From positions 28,761 through 92,760 of the forward strand of contig NZ_JAVRIC010000016.1 in NCBI RefSeq assembly GCF_031846245.1: a stretch of DNA of 64,000 bases, written 5' to 3'. Positions within the stretch are counted from its first letter, which is position 1. Each line of letters starts with the position of its first letter. Both the position numbers and the translations under genes were made by a program. Shown one piece after another: positions 52,060 to 61,506 of this stretch. The notes below the pieces were generated by a model. The model searched no databases. It was not told the origin of the DNA and was given only the letters and a program-made list of their open reading frames with translations. Source of the DNA: Banduia mediterranea. GTDB taxonomy: Bacteria > Pseudomonadota > Gammaproteobacteria > Nevskiales > Nevskiaceae.

Positions 52060-53613
52060 ATGTCAAAGCCGGAGGAAGGCCCGCAGGCATTTCCGCCCCT
52101 GCACGGCGCGGTCCTGGTTGTACTGACCATCGCCATCGCGTTCAGCACCTTCATGGAAGTGCTGGACATCACCATCGTCAACGTGTCGGTCCCGCACATT
52201 GCCGGCAGTTTGGCGGTCAGTCCCAGCGAAGGTACCTGGGCGATCAGCTCCTATGCCATGGCCAATGCCATCATGCAGCCGATCAGCGGCTGGTTGGCAC
52301 GGCGCTTCGGCGAGGTGCGGACCTTCGTGGTCTGCACCCTGCTGTTCGTGTTGTTCTCGATGCTCTGCGGGCTGGCCACCAGTCTGCCGATGCTGGTGGT
52401 CGGACGCCTGTTGCAGGGTGCAGGCTCTGGCCCCATGGTTGCATTGTCACTGAGCCTGCTGCTGTCGATCTACACCAAGGAGAAACAGGGTATCGCGCTG
52501 GCGCTCTGGGCCGTGACGGTTCTGCTGGCGCCGATCTTCGGTCCGATTCTGGGCGGCTGGCTGACCGACAACCTGTCCTGGCCGTGGATCTTCTACATCA
52601 ATGTTCCGGTCGGGCTGCTGGCCGCGGCTGTGACGTGGTATCTGATGCGCGACCGGGAAACCCGCATCGTGCGCAATCCGGTCGACACCGTCGGCATCGT
52701 GCTGCTGGTGGTCGGCGTCGGCGCACTGCAGTTCATGCTCGATACCGGCAAGGATCACGACTGGTTTGCATCGCCAATGATCACGACGCTGGGCATCGTC
52801 GCGCTGGTGTGCATCAGCTTCCTGATCGTCTGGGAACGCTATGCCGAGCACCCGGTCGTCGACCTTTCGCTGTTTCGCCGGCGCAACTTCAGCATCGGCG
52901 TGCTGGCGCTGTCGATCGGGATGTTCTCGTTTTTCGGCATCAACGTCATTTTCCCGCTGTGGCTACAGACAACGCTGGGCTACACTGCGATGTGGGCGGG
53001 TCTCGCGGTCGCGCCCGTGGGCGTGCTTGCGGTCTTGGTGGCGCCGATCCTCGGCAGCAATATGCACCGGCTGGAGCTACGGGCGGTCACGAGCTTTGCC
53101 TTTCTGTTCCTCGCAGCCGTGTCTTACTGGTTCTCATTGTTCAACAGTTCCGCCGCCTTCGTCGACCTGGCGATGCCGCGCCTGATCATGGGGCTGGCTT
53201 TGCCGCTGTTCTTCATTCCGCTCAACCAGATCTATCTGTCGGGCCTGCCGGCCGAGCAGGTCGCCAGCGCGTCCGGGCTGGTCAACTTTTTCCGCACCCT
53301 TGCGTCCAGCGTGTCCACCGCCCTGGCCGTCACGTTCTGGGATCACCAGACGGACCTCCACCGATCGGTGCTGTCGGAGCAGGTCGCAGGCACCAGTCCC
53401 GGCGCGGTTGCATTTCTCGATACACTCGGAACGGTCGGCATGGACAGCCGGCAGGCCATCGGGCTCGTCGATCAGATCGTCGTGCGTGAAGCCGCGACGC
53501 TGGCCGTCAACAACATCTTCCTCGGCTGTGCATTCTTGTTCATCATTCTGATTCCCCTGATCTGGCTCGCCCGGCCGCCCTTCGACGGCGCGCAAGGCGC
53601 GGCACCCCACTGA
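52060..53613 (+). CDS. emrB: EmrB/QacA-family MFS drug transporter (DHA2)
   Basis: 517-residue proton-driven efflux pump with 14 predicted membrane helices. Motifs of the DHA2 family are LDITIVNVSVPHIAGSL (motif D1), GWLARRFGEVRT (motif A) and PIFGPILGGWLTDNLSW (motif C). It completes a tripartite system with the adaptor and channel; substrates are likely hydrophobic toxic compounds. It starts six bases after emrA. Confidence 0.94.
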   Translation: MSKPEEGPQAFPPLHGAVLVVLTIAIAFSTFMEVLDITIVNVSVPHIAGSLAVSPSEGTWAISSYAMANAIMQPISGWLARRFGEVRTFVVCTLLFVLFSMLCGLATSLPMLVVGRLLQGAGSGPMVALSLSLLLSIYTKEKQGIALALWAVTVLLAPIFGPILGGWLTDNLSWPWIFYINVPVGLLAAAVTWYLMRDRETRIVRNPVDTVGIVLLVVGVGALQFMLDTGKDHDWFASPMITTLGIVALVCISFLIVWERYAEHPVVDLSLFRRRNFSIGVLALSIGMFSFFGINVIFPLWLQTTLGYTAMWAGLAVAPVGVLAVLVAPILGSNMHRLELRAVTSFAFLFLAAVSYWFSLFNSSAAFVDLAMPRLIMGLALPLFFIPLNQIYLSGLPAEQVASASGLVNFFRTLASSVSTALAVTFWDHQTDLHRSVLSEQVAGTSPGAVAFLDTLGTVGMDSRQAIGLVDQIVVREAATLAVNNIFLGCAFLFIILIPLIWLARPPFDGAQGAAPH

Positions 53614-53649
53614 AAATCTCTCCCCTCAACGGATCCACCAGGAAAAGCC

Positions 53650-54153
53650 ATGACCATCAAGACAGGCTGGCAGGGCCGCTACTACGAAGACTTCGAGATT
53701 GGCGATGTCTACTTGCACCCGCTCGGCCGCACGCTCACCCAGGCCGACAACATCTGGTTCACGCTGCTGACGCAGAACACCGCGCCGCTGCACTTCGACC
53801 AACACTACGCGGCCCAGACCGAGTTCGGGCGGCCGCTCGTCAACAGTTGCCTGACCCTTGCGCTGGTCACCGGACAGAGCGTGGCGGATGTATCCCAGAA
53901 CGTATTTGCCAACCTCGGCTGGGACGAGGTCCGCCTGCCACACCCGGTGTTCGAAGGCGACACGGTGTATTCACGCTCCGAGGTGCTGGAAAAGCGCGAC
54001 GCGCGTTCGCGGCCCGAGGTTGGCATCGTCACGGTCCGCACCGAAGGGCGCAATCAGCACGGACGGCCCGTGATAGGCTTTCGCCGGACTCTGATGGTGT
54101 ACCGGCGCGGCAGCAAGCCCTTGACCGGCGATCCGGCAGCCATGGAAGACTGA
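53650..54153 (+). CDS. MaoC-like (R)-hydratase/dehydratase
   Basis: 167-residue hot-dog fold hydratase: YYEDFEIGDVYLHPLGRTLT, the catalytic Asp/His region NTAPLHFDQHYAAQTEFGRP, LVNSCLTLALVTGQSVAD and LPHPVFEGDTVYSRSEVLEK, as in MaoC and mesaconyl-CoA hydratase-like proteins. It acts on an enoyl-CoA-type substrate; the exact one is unknown. It follows emrB by 36 bases and precedes the remains of an acyl-CoA dehydrogenase, a usual partner. Confidence 0.85.
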   Translation: MTIKTGWQGRYYEDFEIGDVYLHPLGRTLTQADNIWFTLLTQNTAPLHFDQHYAAQTEFGRPLVNSCLTLALVTGQSVADVSQNVFANLGWDEVRLPHPVFEGDTVYSRSEVLEKRDARSRPEVGIVTVRTEGRNQHGRPVIGFRRTLMVYRRGSKPLTGDPAAMED

Positions 54154-54213
54154 ACGCGCGCCGCTCCCTTCCGTAGCGCCAAGGAGTCGGCGCCGCACCC
54201 CCCCGGAAAGTCA

Positions 54214-54760
54214 CATGCCTTACCGATACAACCGGGACGACCCCTTTTCCTGGATGAGCAGCTCCGCGAAGAGGAACGCCTGATCCGGGAAACCGCGTGG
54301 GCCTACTGCCAGGAGCAGCTGCAGCCGCGTGTGCGGGAAGCACATCGCAACGAGCGTTTCGACCCGGAGATCAATGGGCCGGTTGCCGACGTTTTCGTGG
54401 TCTGGGCCAAGGACGAGTGCGGCGCGATCCGCGGGTTTGTTTTGGAGAAGGGCGCCAAGGGGCTGAGCGCACCCAGGATCGAAGGCAAGTTCTGTCTGCG
54501 CACCTCCGTGACCGGCGAGATCGTGATGGACGGGGCCCTCGTTCCTGAGGAGAACCTGCTGCCCGGCGTCAGCGGCCTCAAGGGCCCTTTTTCGACTGCC
54601 TCAACAAGGCGCGTTACGGCATCGGTTGGGGCGCGATGGGTGCGGCCGAGTTCTGCTGGATGGCGTCGCGCGACTACACGCTCAACCGGCATCAGTTCGG
54701 CCCTGCGCGCACGGATCGGAGAGCTGGCGCTGGCGGTGCCGCAGGTGCGCCAACGCTGAT
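54214..54760 (+). pseudogene. Acyl-CoA dehydrogenase (glutaryl-CoA dehydrogenase-like) remnant
   Basis: Pieces of an acyl-CoA dehydrogenase lie in different frames. They are [20 protein letters not shown] and [17 protein letters not shown] (54250-54370), then, after an internal deletion, [20 protein letters not shown] and [20 protein letters not shown], then after a frameshift at about 54590 [20 protein letters not shown] and [13 protein letters not shown]. The FAD/substrate domains between and the C-terminal helical domain are gone. The first frame breaks again at TTTTCC near 54250. The gene is dead. Confidence 0.85.
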
Positions 54761-54802
54761 CGCTTCGATACGAACGCGGGAGCTGTCCGATGTCGGCAGT
54801 GT

Positions 54803-56155
54803 TCAATCTGCCGTTGCCAGATTCACGCCCTCGATCGCGGTGCTCGCCATCAACGCGATTTCCTCGGGTTGGATCACGTAGGGCGGCATGAAGTAGATGA
54901 CGTTGCCGAGCGGGCGCAGCAACACGCCCTTTTCCAGGCCGTGCTGGTAGACGCGCAGGCCGCGTCGTTGTTCCGCGGGGTAGGGGGTCTTGTCGCGGAC
55001 GTTCTGCGCCATTTCGATCGCCAGCACCATGCCTTGCTGGCGCACTTCGGCGACGTGCGGATGGTCCAGCAGCTCGGAGGCGGCCATCCACATCAGGTGG
55101 CCGAGCTTGCGGTTGCGCGCCATCCAGTCCTGCTGCTCGAACACGTCCAGCGTCGCCAGTGCGGCGGCGCAGGCCAGCGGGCTGCCGGTGTAGCTGTGGG
55201 AATGCAGGAAGGCGCGGTAGCTGCTGTAGTCGTCGTAGAACGCCTGGTAGATGTCCTCGTGCGTGAGGACCACGGCCAGCGCCAGGGTGCCGCCGGTGAT
55301 GCCCTTGGACAGGCACATGAAATCCGGTGACACATTCGCCCATTCGCAGGCGAACAGCTTGCCGGTGCGGCCGAAGCCGGTGGCGATCTCGTCGGCGATG
55401 AAGTGCACGCCGTGGCGCGTGCAGGCTTCGCGCAGACGCTTGAGATAGATCGGGTGGTACATGCGCATGCTGCCGGCGCATTGCAGCAGCGGTTCGACGA
55501 TGACGGCGCAGATCTCGTCCGCGTGGCGCTCCAGCGTGGCTTCCATGTGCACGAACTGGCGTGAGGAATAGTCCTCCCAGGATTCGCCGGGGGCGCGTCC
55601 GTAGCAGTCCGGTGACGGCACCTGTAGCGGTTCGAGCAGCAGCGGCTTGTAGGCGTCGCGATAAAGTCCGGTGCCGCCGACCGCGAGTGCGCCGAGGGTT
55701 TCGCCGTGATAGGCATTGTCCAGCGCCACGAACTTGGTCTTCTTCGTCTGGCCCTGGTTCTGCCAGTAGTGGAAGGACATCTTCAGCGCGGCTTCGACGG
55801 CGCTGCTGCCGTTGTCGGCGAAGAAGGCGCGGTCCAGCCCTTCGGGCGCGATGGCGCACAGGCGTTCGGCCAGCTCCACCACCGGCTCATGCGTGAAGCC
55901 GGCAAGCATCACGTGGTCCAGGGTGTCGAGCTGCGTTTTCATGCGTTCGACGATGTGCGGGTGGCGGTGGCCGAAGATGTTGGTCCACCAGGAACTGACG
56001 GCGTCGAGATAGCGCTTGCCTTCGAAGTCCTCCAGCCACACGCCCTCGGCCCTGCTGATCGGCACCAGCGGCAGCCACTCGTGATCCTTCATCTGCGTGC
56101 AGGGATGCCAGACGTGGGCGCGGGAGCGGGCGGAGAGGGTGGCGTTGTCAGTCAT
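54803..56155 (-). CDS. bioA: Adenosylmethionine-8-amino-7-oxononanoate aminotransferase
   Basis: 450-residue class III PLP aminotransferase of biotin synthesis, converting KAPA to DAPA with SAM as amino donor. [77 protein letters not shown] and the PLP Lys in CLSKGITGG are specific to BioA. Length is normal. No other bio genes are in the window. Confidence 0.95.
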   Translation of the reverse strand: MTDNATLSARSRAHVWHPCTQMKDHEWLPLVPISRAEGVWLEDFEGKRYLDAVSSWWTNIFGHRHPHIVERMKTQLDTLDHVMLAGFTHEPVVELAERLCAIAPEGLDRAFFADNGSSAVEAALKMSFHYWQNQGQTKKTKFVALDNAYHGETLGALAVGGTGLYRDAYKPLLLEPLQVPSPDCYGRAPGESWEDYSSRQFVHMEATLERHADEICAVIVEPLLQCAGSMRMYHPIYLKRLREACTRHGVHFIADEIATGFGRTGKLFACEWANVSPDFMCLSKGITGGTLALAVVLTHEDIYQAFYDDYSSYRAFLHSHSYTGSPLACAAALATLDVFEQQDWMARNRKLGHLMWMAASELLDHPHVAEVRQQGMVLAIEMAQNVRDKTPYPAEQRRGLRVYQHGLEKGVLLRPLGNVIYFMPPYVIQPEEIALMASTAIEGVNLATAD

Positions 56156-56273
56156 GCGGAATCGGCCGTCGAATGCTTAGGGTGAATCGAGCCGGCGATG
56201 TTATCAGCCGCTGACGCGGTCGCCGTCGATACGCGTATGCTGGGCGCGGACTCCAGAAACACACGGGGCAGGC

Positions 56274-56705
56274 ATGGGTATCCGAGCGGTTCATTTCAGG
56301 CAGAGCTACAAGGCCTCGCCCGAAGCGGTGTTCGCCTACTTCGCGGAGCACGAGAATCTGACGGCGGTTTTCGGCGGCAAGATCGAGCGCATCGTCGACG
56401 CGCCGGAAGGCACGGACCCGAACGGGGTGGGGTCGGTGCGCCGCGTGAATCTGGCGCCCGGCGTGTCTGTCGAGGAAACCGTTACGGCCTTCGATCCGCC
56501 GCGCCGCATCGAGTACCGCATCAGCCGCGGCTCTCCGATCCGCAAACATCTCGGCGTGATGCTGTTCAGCCCGGAAGCTTCGGGCACATCGCTGGACTAT
56601 CGCGTCGAATTCCAGGGTCGCGTGCCCGGTGTCGGCTGGCTGACCCAGCAGGTGCTGCAAAAGGTCATCGGCCGCGGGCTCAAGCGCGTGGCGATGACGC
56701 TCTAA
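56274..56705 (+). CDS. SRPBCC (START-like) family protein
   Basis: 143 residues with the SRPBCC lipid/ligand-binding layout: ASPEAVFAYFAEHENLTAVF at the start, IERIVDAPEGTDPNGVGSVR, FDPPRRIEYRISRGSPIRKH and a C-terminal amphipathic helix. Members bind hydrophobic ligands; the ligand is unknown. It is divergent from bioA and ends just before repeat copy C. Confidence 0.83.
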   Translation: MGIRAVHFRQSYKASPEAVFAYFAEHENLTAVFGGKIERIVDAPEGTDPNGVGSVRRVNLAPGVSVEETVTAFDPPRRIEYRISRGSPIRKHLGVMLFSPEASGTSLDYRVEFQGRVPGVGWLTQQVLQKVIGRGLKRVAMTL

Positions 56706-56712
56706 CGGCATG

Positions 56713-56855
56713 CCGCGAGCGGAGCCATGCACAATGAATCGCCCGCGGCATGGCCGTTGCCCTCACCCACCGCTCGCATTCGCGAGCGGTCCCCCTCTCT
56801 CCCGCAGGCGGGTGCGGGTAGCTCGGCATCACGCAGTGCGTGATTCACGCTAAAG
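56713..56855 (+). repeat. Interspersed repeat, copy C
   Basis: About 143 bases nearly identical to copy B: GCCGCGAGCG, TGCACAATGAATCGCCCGCG, CCCTCACCCACCGCTCGC, TCGCGAGCGGTCCCCCTC and GGCATCACGCAGTGCGTGAT, ending TTCACGCTAAAG. The argA stop codon (TAG on the minus strand, 56852-56850) lies within its right edge. Confidence 0.8.
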
Positions 56856-58226
56856 CGCCTTCTCCAGCACCAGCGAATTGCGTTGGTAGTTGTAGATTTG
56901 CTGGCGCCGCACCGGCAGCGCTTCGATCGTGGTGCGCGCGAAGCCGCGTTCGATAAACCAGTGCGGGGTGTGCGTGGTCAGGCTGAACAGACGCGTCAGG
57001 CCGTTGCGGCGAGCGTTCTGCTCGATGCGCGTCAGCAGGGTGGCGGCGCGGCCGCCGCCGCGATACGCCGGGTGCGTGGCGACGCAGGCCAGCTCCCCCA
57101 TCTTCGCTTCGGTGAAGGCGAACAGCGCCGCGCAGGCGATCACCAGCCCGTCGCGCACCATCACCACGAAATTGCCGATCTCCAGCTCCAGTTGTTCGCG
57201 CGAACGCGGCACCAGTACGCCGGCCTTCTCCATCGGCTGAATCAGCTGCAGGATGCCGCCGACATCGTCGATGCTGGCTTCGCGGATCGTTTCATAGCTG
57301 TCGCCGGCGTAGAACAGCAGGCCCACGCCGTCGCGCGTGTACAACTCGCGCAGCAGCGCGCCGTCCATGTCCTGATGCACCAGGTGCACACGCTGCACGC
57401 CGCCGCGGCCGGCGACGATCGCGGCTTCGACGTAGGGCCGGTCTTCCTCTGCCAGCGGCGAGGTTTCGTCCGCGAGCAGGCGCCGCGCGTCCGCCAGCGA
57501 GAACTGGCCGACATCGCCGGATTCATCCGCCAGCCGCCATTCGTTGGGGGCGCGATTGCACATGAAGATCAGCTTGTCGGCCGACAAGGCGGTGGCGACG
57601 GCCGTGGCCACATCCTCCGCACGCAGATTGAAGATTTCGCCGGTCGGCGAATAACCGATCGGCGACAGCAGCGCGATGCGCTCCTGCCTCAGCACCTCGC
57701 GAATCGTTGCCACATCGACCTTGCGCACCTCGCCGGTGTGTTGATGGTCCACGCCGTGGCGCACGCCGACCGGGCGCGCCGTCACCCAGTTGCCGGACGC
57801 GGTCTTGAGTCGCGCACCGCCCAGCGGCGTGCTGGCGAGGCTGGTCGACAGCCGCGCCTCGATGTCCATGCGCAGGCTGCCGACGGCGCTCTTGACGCAG
57901 TCCAGCGCCGCCAGATCGGTGACGCGCACATTGCCGACGTATTGCGGCTGCAGGTTCTGCGCCTTCAGCCGTGCATCGATCTGCGGCCGCGCGCCATGCA
58001 CCAGCACCAGCTTGGCGCCGAGGCTGTGTAGCAGCCCGAGGTCGTAGAGGAACGAATCGAAGCCCGAATCCTGCGCGATTTCGCCGCCGAAGCAGACCAC
58101 GAACACCTTGCCGACATGTGCGTGCACATACGGCGCGGCCGCACGCAGCGAGGCGACGAAATCGAGATTCGCGGCGGGTGTCGTGGGCGTCGCTTCGGCG
58201 CCGGTATTGGCGGCAGGCTGGTTCAT
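56850..58226 (-). CDS. argA: N-acetylglutamate synthase
   Basis: 458 residues: an N-terminal amino-acid kinase-like regulatory domain (VFVVCFGGEIAQDSGFDSFL, LVLVHGARPQIDARLKAQ) and a C-terminal GNAT domain (FVVMVRDGLVIACAALFAFT, LACVATHPAYRGGGRAATLL, LFSLTTHTPHWFIERGF). It performs the first step of arginine synthesis, normally feedback-inhibited by arginine through the kinase-like domain. The Ala/Thr-rich first 20 residues are family-variable. Confidence 0.95.
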   Translation of the reverse strand: MNQPAANTGAEATPTTPAANLDFVASLRAAAPYVHAHVGKVFVVCFGGEIAQDSGFDSFLYDLGLLHSLGAKLVLVHGARPQIDARLKAQNLQPQYVGNVRVTDLAALDCVKSAVGSLRMDIEARLSTSLASTPLGGARLKTASGNWVTARPVGVRHGVDHQHTGEVRKVDVATIREVLRQERIALLSPIGYSPTGEIFNLRAEDVATAVATALSADKLIFMCNRAPNEWRLADESGDVGQFSLADARRLLADETSPLAEEDRPYVEAAIVAGRGGVQRVHLVHQDMDGALLRELYTRDGVGLLFYAGDSYETIREASIDDVGGILQLIQPMEKAGVLVPRSREQLELEIGNFVVMVRDGLVIACAALFAFTEAKMGELACVATHPAYRGGGRAATLLTRIEQNARRNGLTRLFSLTTHTPHWFIERGFARTTIEALPVRRQQIYNYQRNSLVLEKAL

Positions 58227-58451
58227 CTGGCGGATTCTACGAGGCTTGCACAGTCTCCGCGCGGGTTTCGGGCTGTTGGCAGGTCTCGCCAGGAATGATT
58301 TTCTCTATCTTCCTGCGGGAGACGGGCGGGGTGAGCGCATCCTCCGCACGGTCTCGGCGTACAGATGGGCGCCGAGCGCCCTCATCCTCAAGCCCTACTC
58401 CTCCGGCTCCTCGCTTCGCTCGCCCGAAAGGATAACGGAGCATTCATCTGG

Positions 58452-58947
58452 CTACGGCGGTTCGGCAGTAGCCTGCGCAAGGCCGTCAGGCGGCGCGTTT
58501 CTTCTCAGGCGTTTGGGCGGATCGTTTTTTTCGGCTGCCGATGGCTTGCGGTAGCTGTTGGCGGCGGCGATCACGCCCCAGTAGCGTGTCGGCAGCCAGC
58601 GCGTCAGGCGTTCCATGATCCTGGCGTCGAGGCTGATCAGGATGCGGCGCTTGCCGCGGGCGATGCCGTCGATGATCGTCGCCGCGGCCTTGTCGGGCGA
58701 GGTCATCGCGGTTGGGTCGAATTCCTGGACGATGCGTTCGCGATCGGCGCTGCCGGCCAGTTGGTGACGCAGGGTTTCGGTGTAGCCGCGCACCGCGAAC
58801 TTGGAGGCCGCGTAGGCGGAATGCATCGGCCATGCGACGAAGCCGAAAACGCTGGAGGCGTTGACGATCACGCCGCGGTCGCGTTCCAGTCTGCGCGGCA
58901 GACATGCCTTGGTGCCGTGCACCACGCCCCAGAAGCGGCCGTGTTCG
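58452..58947 (-). pseudogene. SDR oxidoreductase, 5'-truncated
   Basis: The C-terminal two thirds of a short-chain dehydrogenase: GVVHGTKACLPRRL, GVIVNASSVFGFVAWPMHSA, the active-site YAASKFAVRGYTE (Tyr and Lys), and a usual C-terminal part. The N-terminal Rossmann segment with TGxxxGxG is missing; upstream of about 58947 the sequence belongs to another gene. A GTG at 58925 could still start a fragment, but it could not bind cofactor. Confidence 0.8.
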
Positions 58948-59175
58948 TTGATGTACCAACTCGTGCAGCCGCCGACGCGGATCGTCCGGGGCGGGCAGGA
59001 CCGCGTGCTGGATGTGTCGGGCGCCGCGATCCTGCACGGTCTGCCGCCGAACTGCGAGCCGAAGCTGCTGCATGGCGTCGGACATCTGCCGATGGCCGAA
59101 CGCTCCCGTCTCGCCGCCAGCGATCATCTGAAGTTTCAGACCCGGCTTCGCGCCACGCTGTCGGCCCCCGCCTGA
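58948..59175 (+). pseudogene. Alpha/beta-hydrolase C-terminal fragment
   Basis: Reading rightwards from the junction: YQLVQPPTRIVRGGQDRVLD, LLHGVGHLPMAERSRLAASD then a short tail to TGA at 59175. The Asp in GGQDRVLD and His in GVGHLPM are the second and third catalytic triad residues; the nucleophile elbow and everything before it are absent. It faces away from the SDR fragment, so both genes lost their 5' parts at the same point. Confidence 0.75.
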
Positions 59176-59189
59176 TCCGGTGACAATAC

Positions 59190-59219
59190 TGGCCCGTGAC
59201 GACGGTTCGTCACGGGCCA
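59190..59219 (+). promoter_or_regulatory. 13-bp perfect hairpin at the hutF ribosome site
   Basis: TGGCCCGTGACGA (59190-59202) pairs perfectly with TCGTCACGGGCCA (59207-59219) around a CGGT loop. The AGGAG of hutF begins at the last base of the stem. No T-run follows, so it is not a normal terminator. It may control translation or be a protein operator. Confidence 0.6.
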
Positions 59220-59231
59220 GGAGCTACCGTG

Positions 59232-60614
59232 ATGCAGGCTGCAGCGATCAAGCATCCGCAACAAACCCTGTGGTTCGAGCAGGCCCTGCTGCCCGAGGGC
59301 TGGGCCAGCGGCGTGCGCCTGCGGATCGAATCCGGACGGATTGCCGACATTCGGACCGGGCAGCCGGCGCGCGCCGCTGAGGCGTGCGATGCGGTTGCCT
59401 TGCCGGGCCTGCCGAACCTGCACAGCCACGCCTTCCAGCGCGGCATGGCCGGTCTCGCCGAGGTCCGTGGCGCCAGCGCCGACAGTTTCTGGACCTGGCG
59501 CGAGCTGATGTACCGCTTCGTCGATCGCATGTCTCCGGACGATCTCGAAGCCATCGCCGCGCAGGCCTACGTGGAAATGCTGGAGCACGGCTTTACGCGC
59601 GTCGGCGAGTTTCACTACCTGCATCACGATGTCGCCGGGCGCGGCTACGCCGATCCCGCAGAGATGGCCACACGCCTGGTCGCCGCCGCACAGAAGACCG
59701 GTATCGGCTTGACACTATTGCCGGTCTTCTACGCCCACGGCGGCTTCTGCGGCGCTCCGGTTTCGGCGGCCCAGGCGCGCTTCGTCAATGATCTGGATGG
59801 CTATGCGCGATTGCTCGAAGCCAGCGGCCGCGCTCTCGCCGTTCTGCCCGACGCGGTACTCGGTGTCGCGCCGCACAGCCTGCGCGCGGTCACGCCGGAA
59901 CAACTGGACGCGGTGCAGCGGCTGCTGCCGCAGGGGCCGGTGCACATCCACATCGCCGAACAGAGCGCTGAAGTCGAACAGTGCCTGGCCTGGTCGGGTC
60001 AGCGTCCGGTGGACTGGCTGCTGCGTGCGCAAGCGGTGGATGCGCGCTGGTGTCTGGTGCATGCCACGCACATGAGCGCGGCGGAGGCCTCGGCGATGGC
60101 AGCCAGCGGCGCCGTTGCCGGCCTGTGTCCGATCACCGAGGCCAATCTTGGAGACGGACTGTTTCCGGTCGTGGACTACGCCGGGGCCGACGGGCGCTGG
60201 GGCCTGGGTACGGATTCCAATGTGCGGATCGACGCGGCCGAGGAACTGCGCCTGTTCGAATACGGTCAGCGCCTGCAGGCGCGCGCGCGCAACGTGCTGG
60301 CGCCCGCGACCGGTGGATCGACCGGGCGCCGGCTGTTCGATGCCGCGGTCACGGGCGGCGCGCAGGCACTCGGCGTCAGCGCCGGCTTGCGGGTCGGGGC
60401 CCGCGCCGACCTGTTCAGTCTCGACACCGAGCGCCCGGAATTTGCCTCACGCCGTCTGGACGCCTGGCTCGACGCCTGGATTTTTGCCGGCAGCCCGATG
60501 CCGCTACGCCATGTCTGGCGCGCGGGTGTGCAATGGGTCCGCGCGGGGCGCCATGTGCAGGCCGAAGCCGTCGCCGCCGACTACCGCAGCGCGCTCGCAC
60601 GCATTCTGGAATGA
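59232..60614 (+). CDS. hutF: Formimidoylglutamate deiminase (HutF)
   Basis: 460-residue amidohydrolase of histidine breakdown that deiminates N-formimino-glutamate to N-formyl-glutamate. The zinc site is LPGLPNLHSHAFQRGMAGLA, the His in VHIHIAEQ, HATHM and the Asp in GLGTDSNVRID. TFWTWRELMY-like (SFWTWRELMYRF) and FTRVGEFHYLHHD are specific to HutF. The ATG at 59232 with AGGAG is used; an earlier ATG at 59196 lies in a hairpin. No hutU, hutH or hutI is nearby. Confidence 0.92.
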   Translation: MQAAAIKHPQQTLWFEQALLPEGWASGVRLRIESGRIADIRTGQPARAAEACDAVALPGLPNLHSHAFQRGMAGLAEVRGASADSFWTWRELMYRFVDRMSPDDLEAIAAQAYVEMLEHGFTRVGEFHYLHHDVAGRGYADPAEMATRLVAAAQKTGIGLTLLPVFYAHGGFCGAPVSAAQARFVNDLDGYARLLEASGRALAVLPDAVLGVAPHSLRAVTPEQLDAVQRLLPQGPVHIHIAEQSAEVEQCLAWSGQRPVDWLLRAQAVDARWCLVHATHMSAAEASAMAASGAVAGLCPITEANLGDGLFPVVDYAGADGRWGLGTDSNVRIDAAEELRLFEYGQRLQARARNVLAPATGGSTGRRLFDAAVTGGAQALGVSAGLRVGARADLFSLDTERPEFASRRLDAWLDAWIFAGSPMPLRHVWRAGVQWVRAGRHVQAEAVAADYRSALARILE

Positions 60615-60621
60615 GCCGGGC

Positions 60622-61506
60622 TCAGTCCAGGGTGAAGTAGACGATCAGTCCGTAGAAGGTCGAGGTGTAGTCGAAGAACTGCCCGAATGGCGTCGGGCCG
60701 GTAAAGGCCTGCAGCGCCAGCGTGATGGTGCCGGCATCCGGATCGTCCCGACCCCAGCGCACGCCGGCGATGGCCTTGGTCTGGATGTCGTTGTCGAAGA
60801 ATTCGGCCCCCAGCAGATCGAGACCGGCAATGAAGCGGCCGCCCAGCAGCTTGCGTTCCGGACTCAGGTATTCGGCGCCGCCGCGAACGGAGTAGTCGCC
60901 CAGAAACTCACTGTCCTTGCTGAACAGGTAGGCGCCGCCGCCGTACAGGCGCCAGCCGTTGATCTGATAGGCCAGCAGGAAATCAGCCGCCTCGTAGGTC
61001 AGGTCGATGCGCTCCGGCGCATCGCCGCTGAGCACCAGTTCGTCGCCGAGGTGCGAGCTCTGATGGAACAGGCGCAGGCGCGCGGACCAGTCGTCCTTGC
61101 GCCAGGCCAGCGGGAAGCCGATGAAAAAATCGGTGTTGAGCAGGGCGTCGGACTCGGCGTCCATGTTGAACTGCGACTGCACGTTGCCGAACAGGTCGAA
61201 CTGCCAGTAGCTGCCGCCGGACGTCTTCCAGCGATAGATCGGGAAAGACTCGCCGAGCGACACCAACGCCGCCGTGAACGGTTCCTGACCTTCGCCATCG
61301 GGATCGAGGCGCACGAAGGAGACATAGTTCAGCGCTTCCGCATTGCCGGCCGCGATGGGTTCGAAGATCTGTTCGGATGGAATCCATCCGGTCTGATAGT
61401 CGATGGAACGGTCGCCGTCCGTGGCGGCCGTCGCGTGCTGGCAGACGCCAAGCAGAAGCAGGGCCGAACCGAATCGGCCGATGCTGCGAAGTGTTCGAAT
61501 GTTCAC
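60622..61506 (-). CDS. DUF1207 family envelope protein
   Basis: 294 residues. A signal peptide (FGSALLLLGVCQHATAATDG) precedes the DUF1207 domain: GWIPSEQIFEPIAAG, FDLFGNVQSQFNMDAESDAL, NTDFFIGFPLAWRKDDWSAR, LRLFHQSSHLGDE and the terminal FYGLIVYFTLD. Alternating aromatic strands and the aromatic C-terminus suggest an outer-membrane beta barrel. The start is the GTG at 61506, placing the signal peptide correctly. Function unknown. Confidence 0.85.
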   Translation of the reverse strand: MNIRTLRSIGRFGSALLLLGVCQHATAATDGDRSIDYQTGWIPSEQIFEPIAAGNAEALNYVSFVRLDPDGEGQEPFTAALVSLGESFPIYRWKTSGGSYWQFDLFGNVQSQFNMDAESDALLNTDFFIGFPLAWRKDDWSARLRLFHQSSHLGDELVLSGDAPERIDLTYEAADFLLAYQINGWRLYGGGAYLFSKDSEFLGDYSVRGGAEYLSPERKLLGGRFIAGLDLLGAEFFDNDIQTKAIAGVRWGRDDPDAGTITLALQAFTGPTPFGQFFDYTSTFYGLIVYFTLD

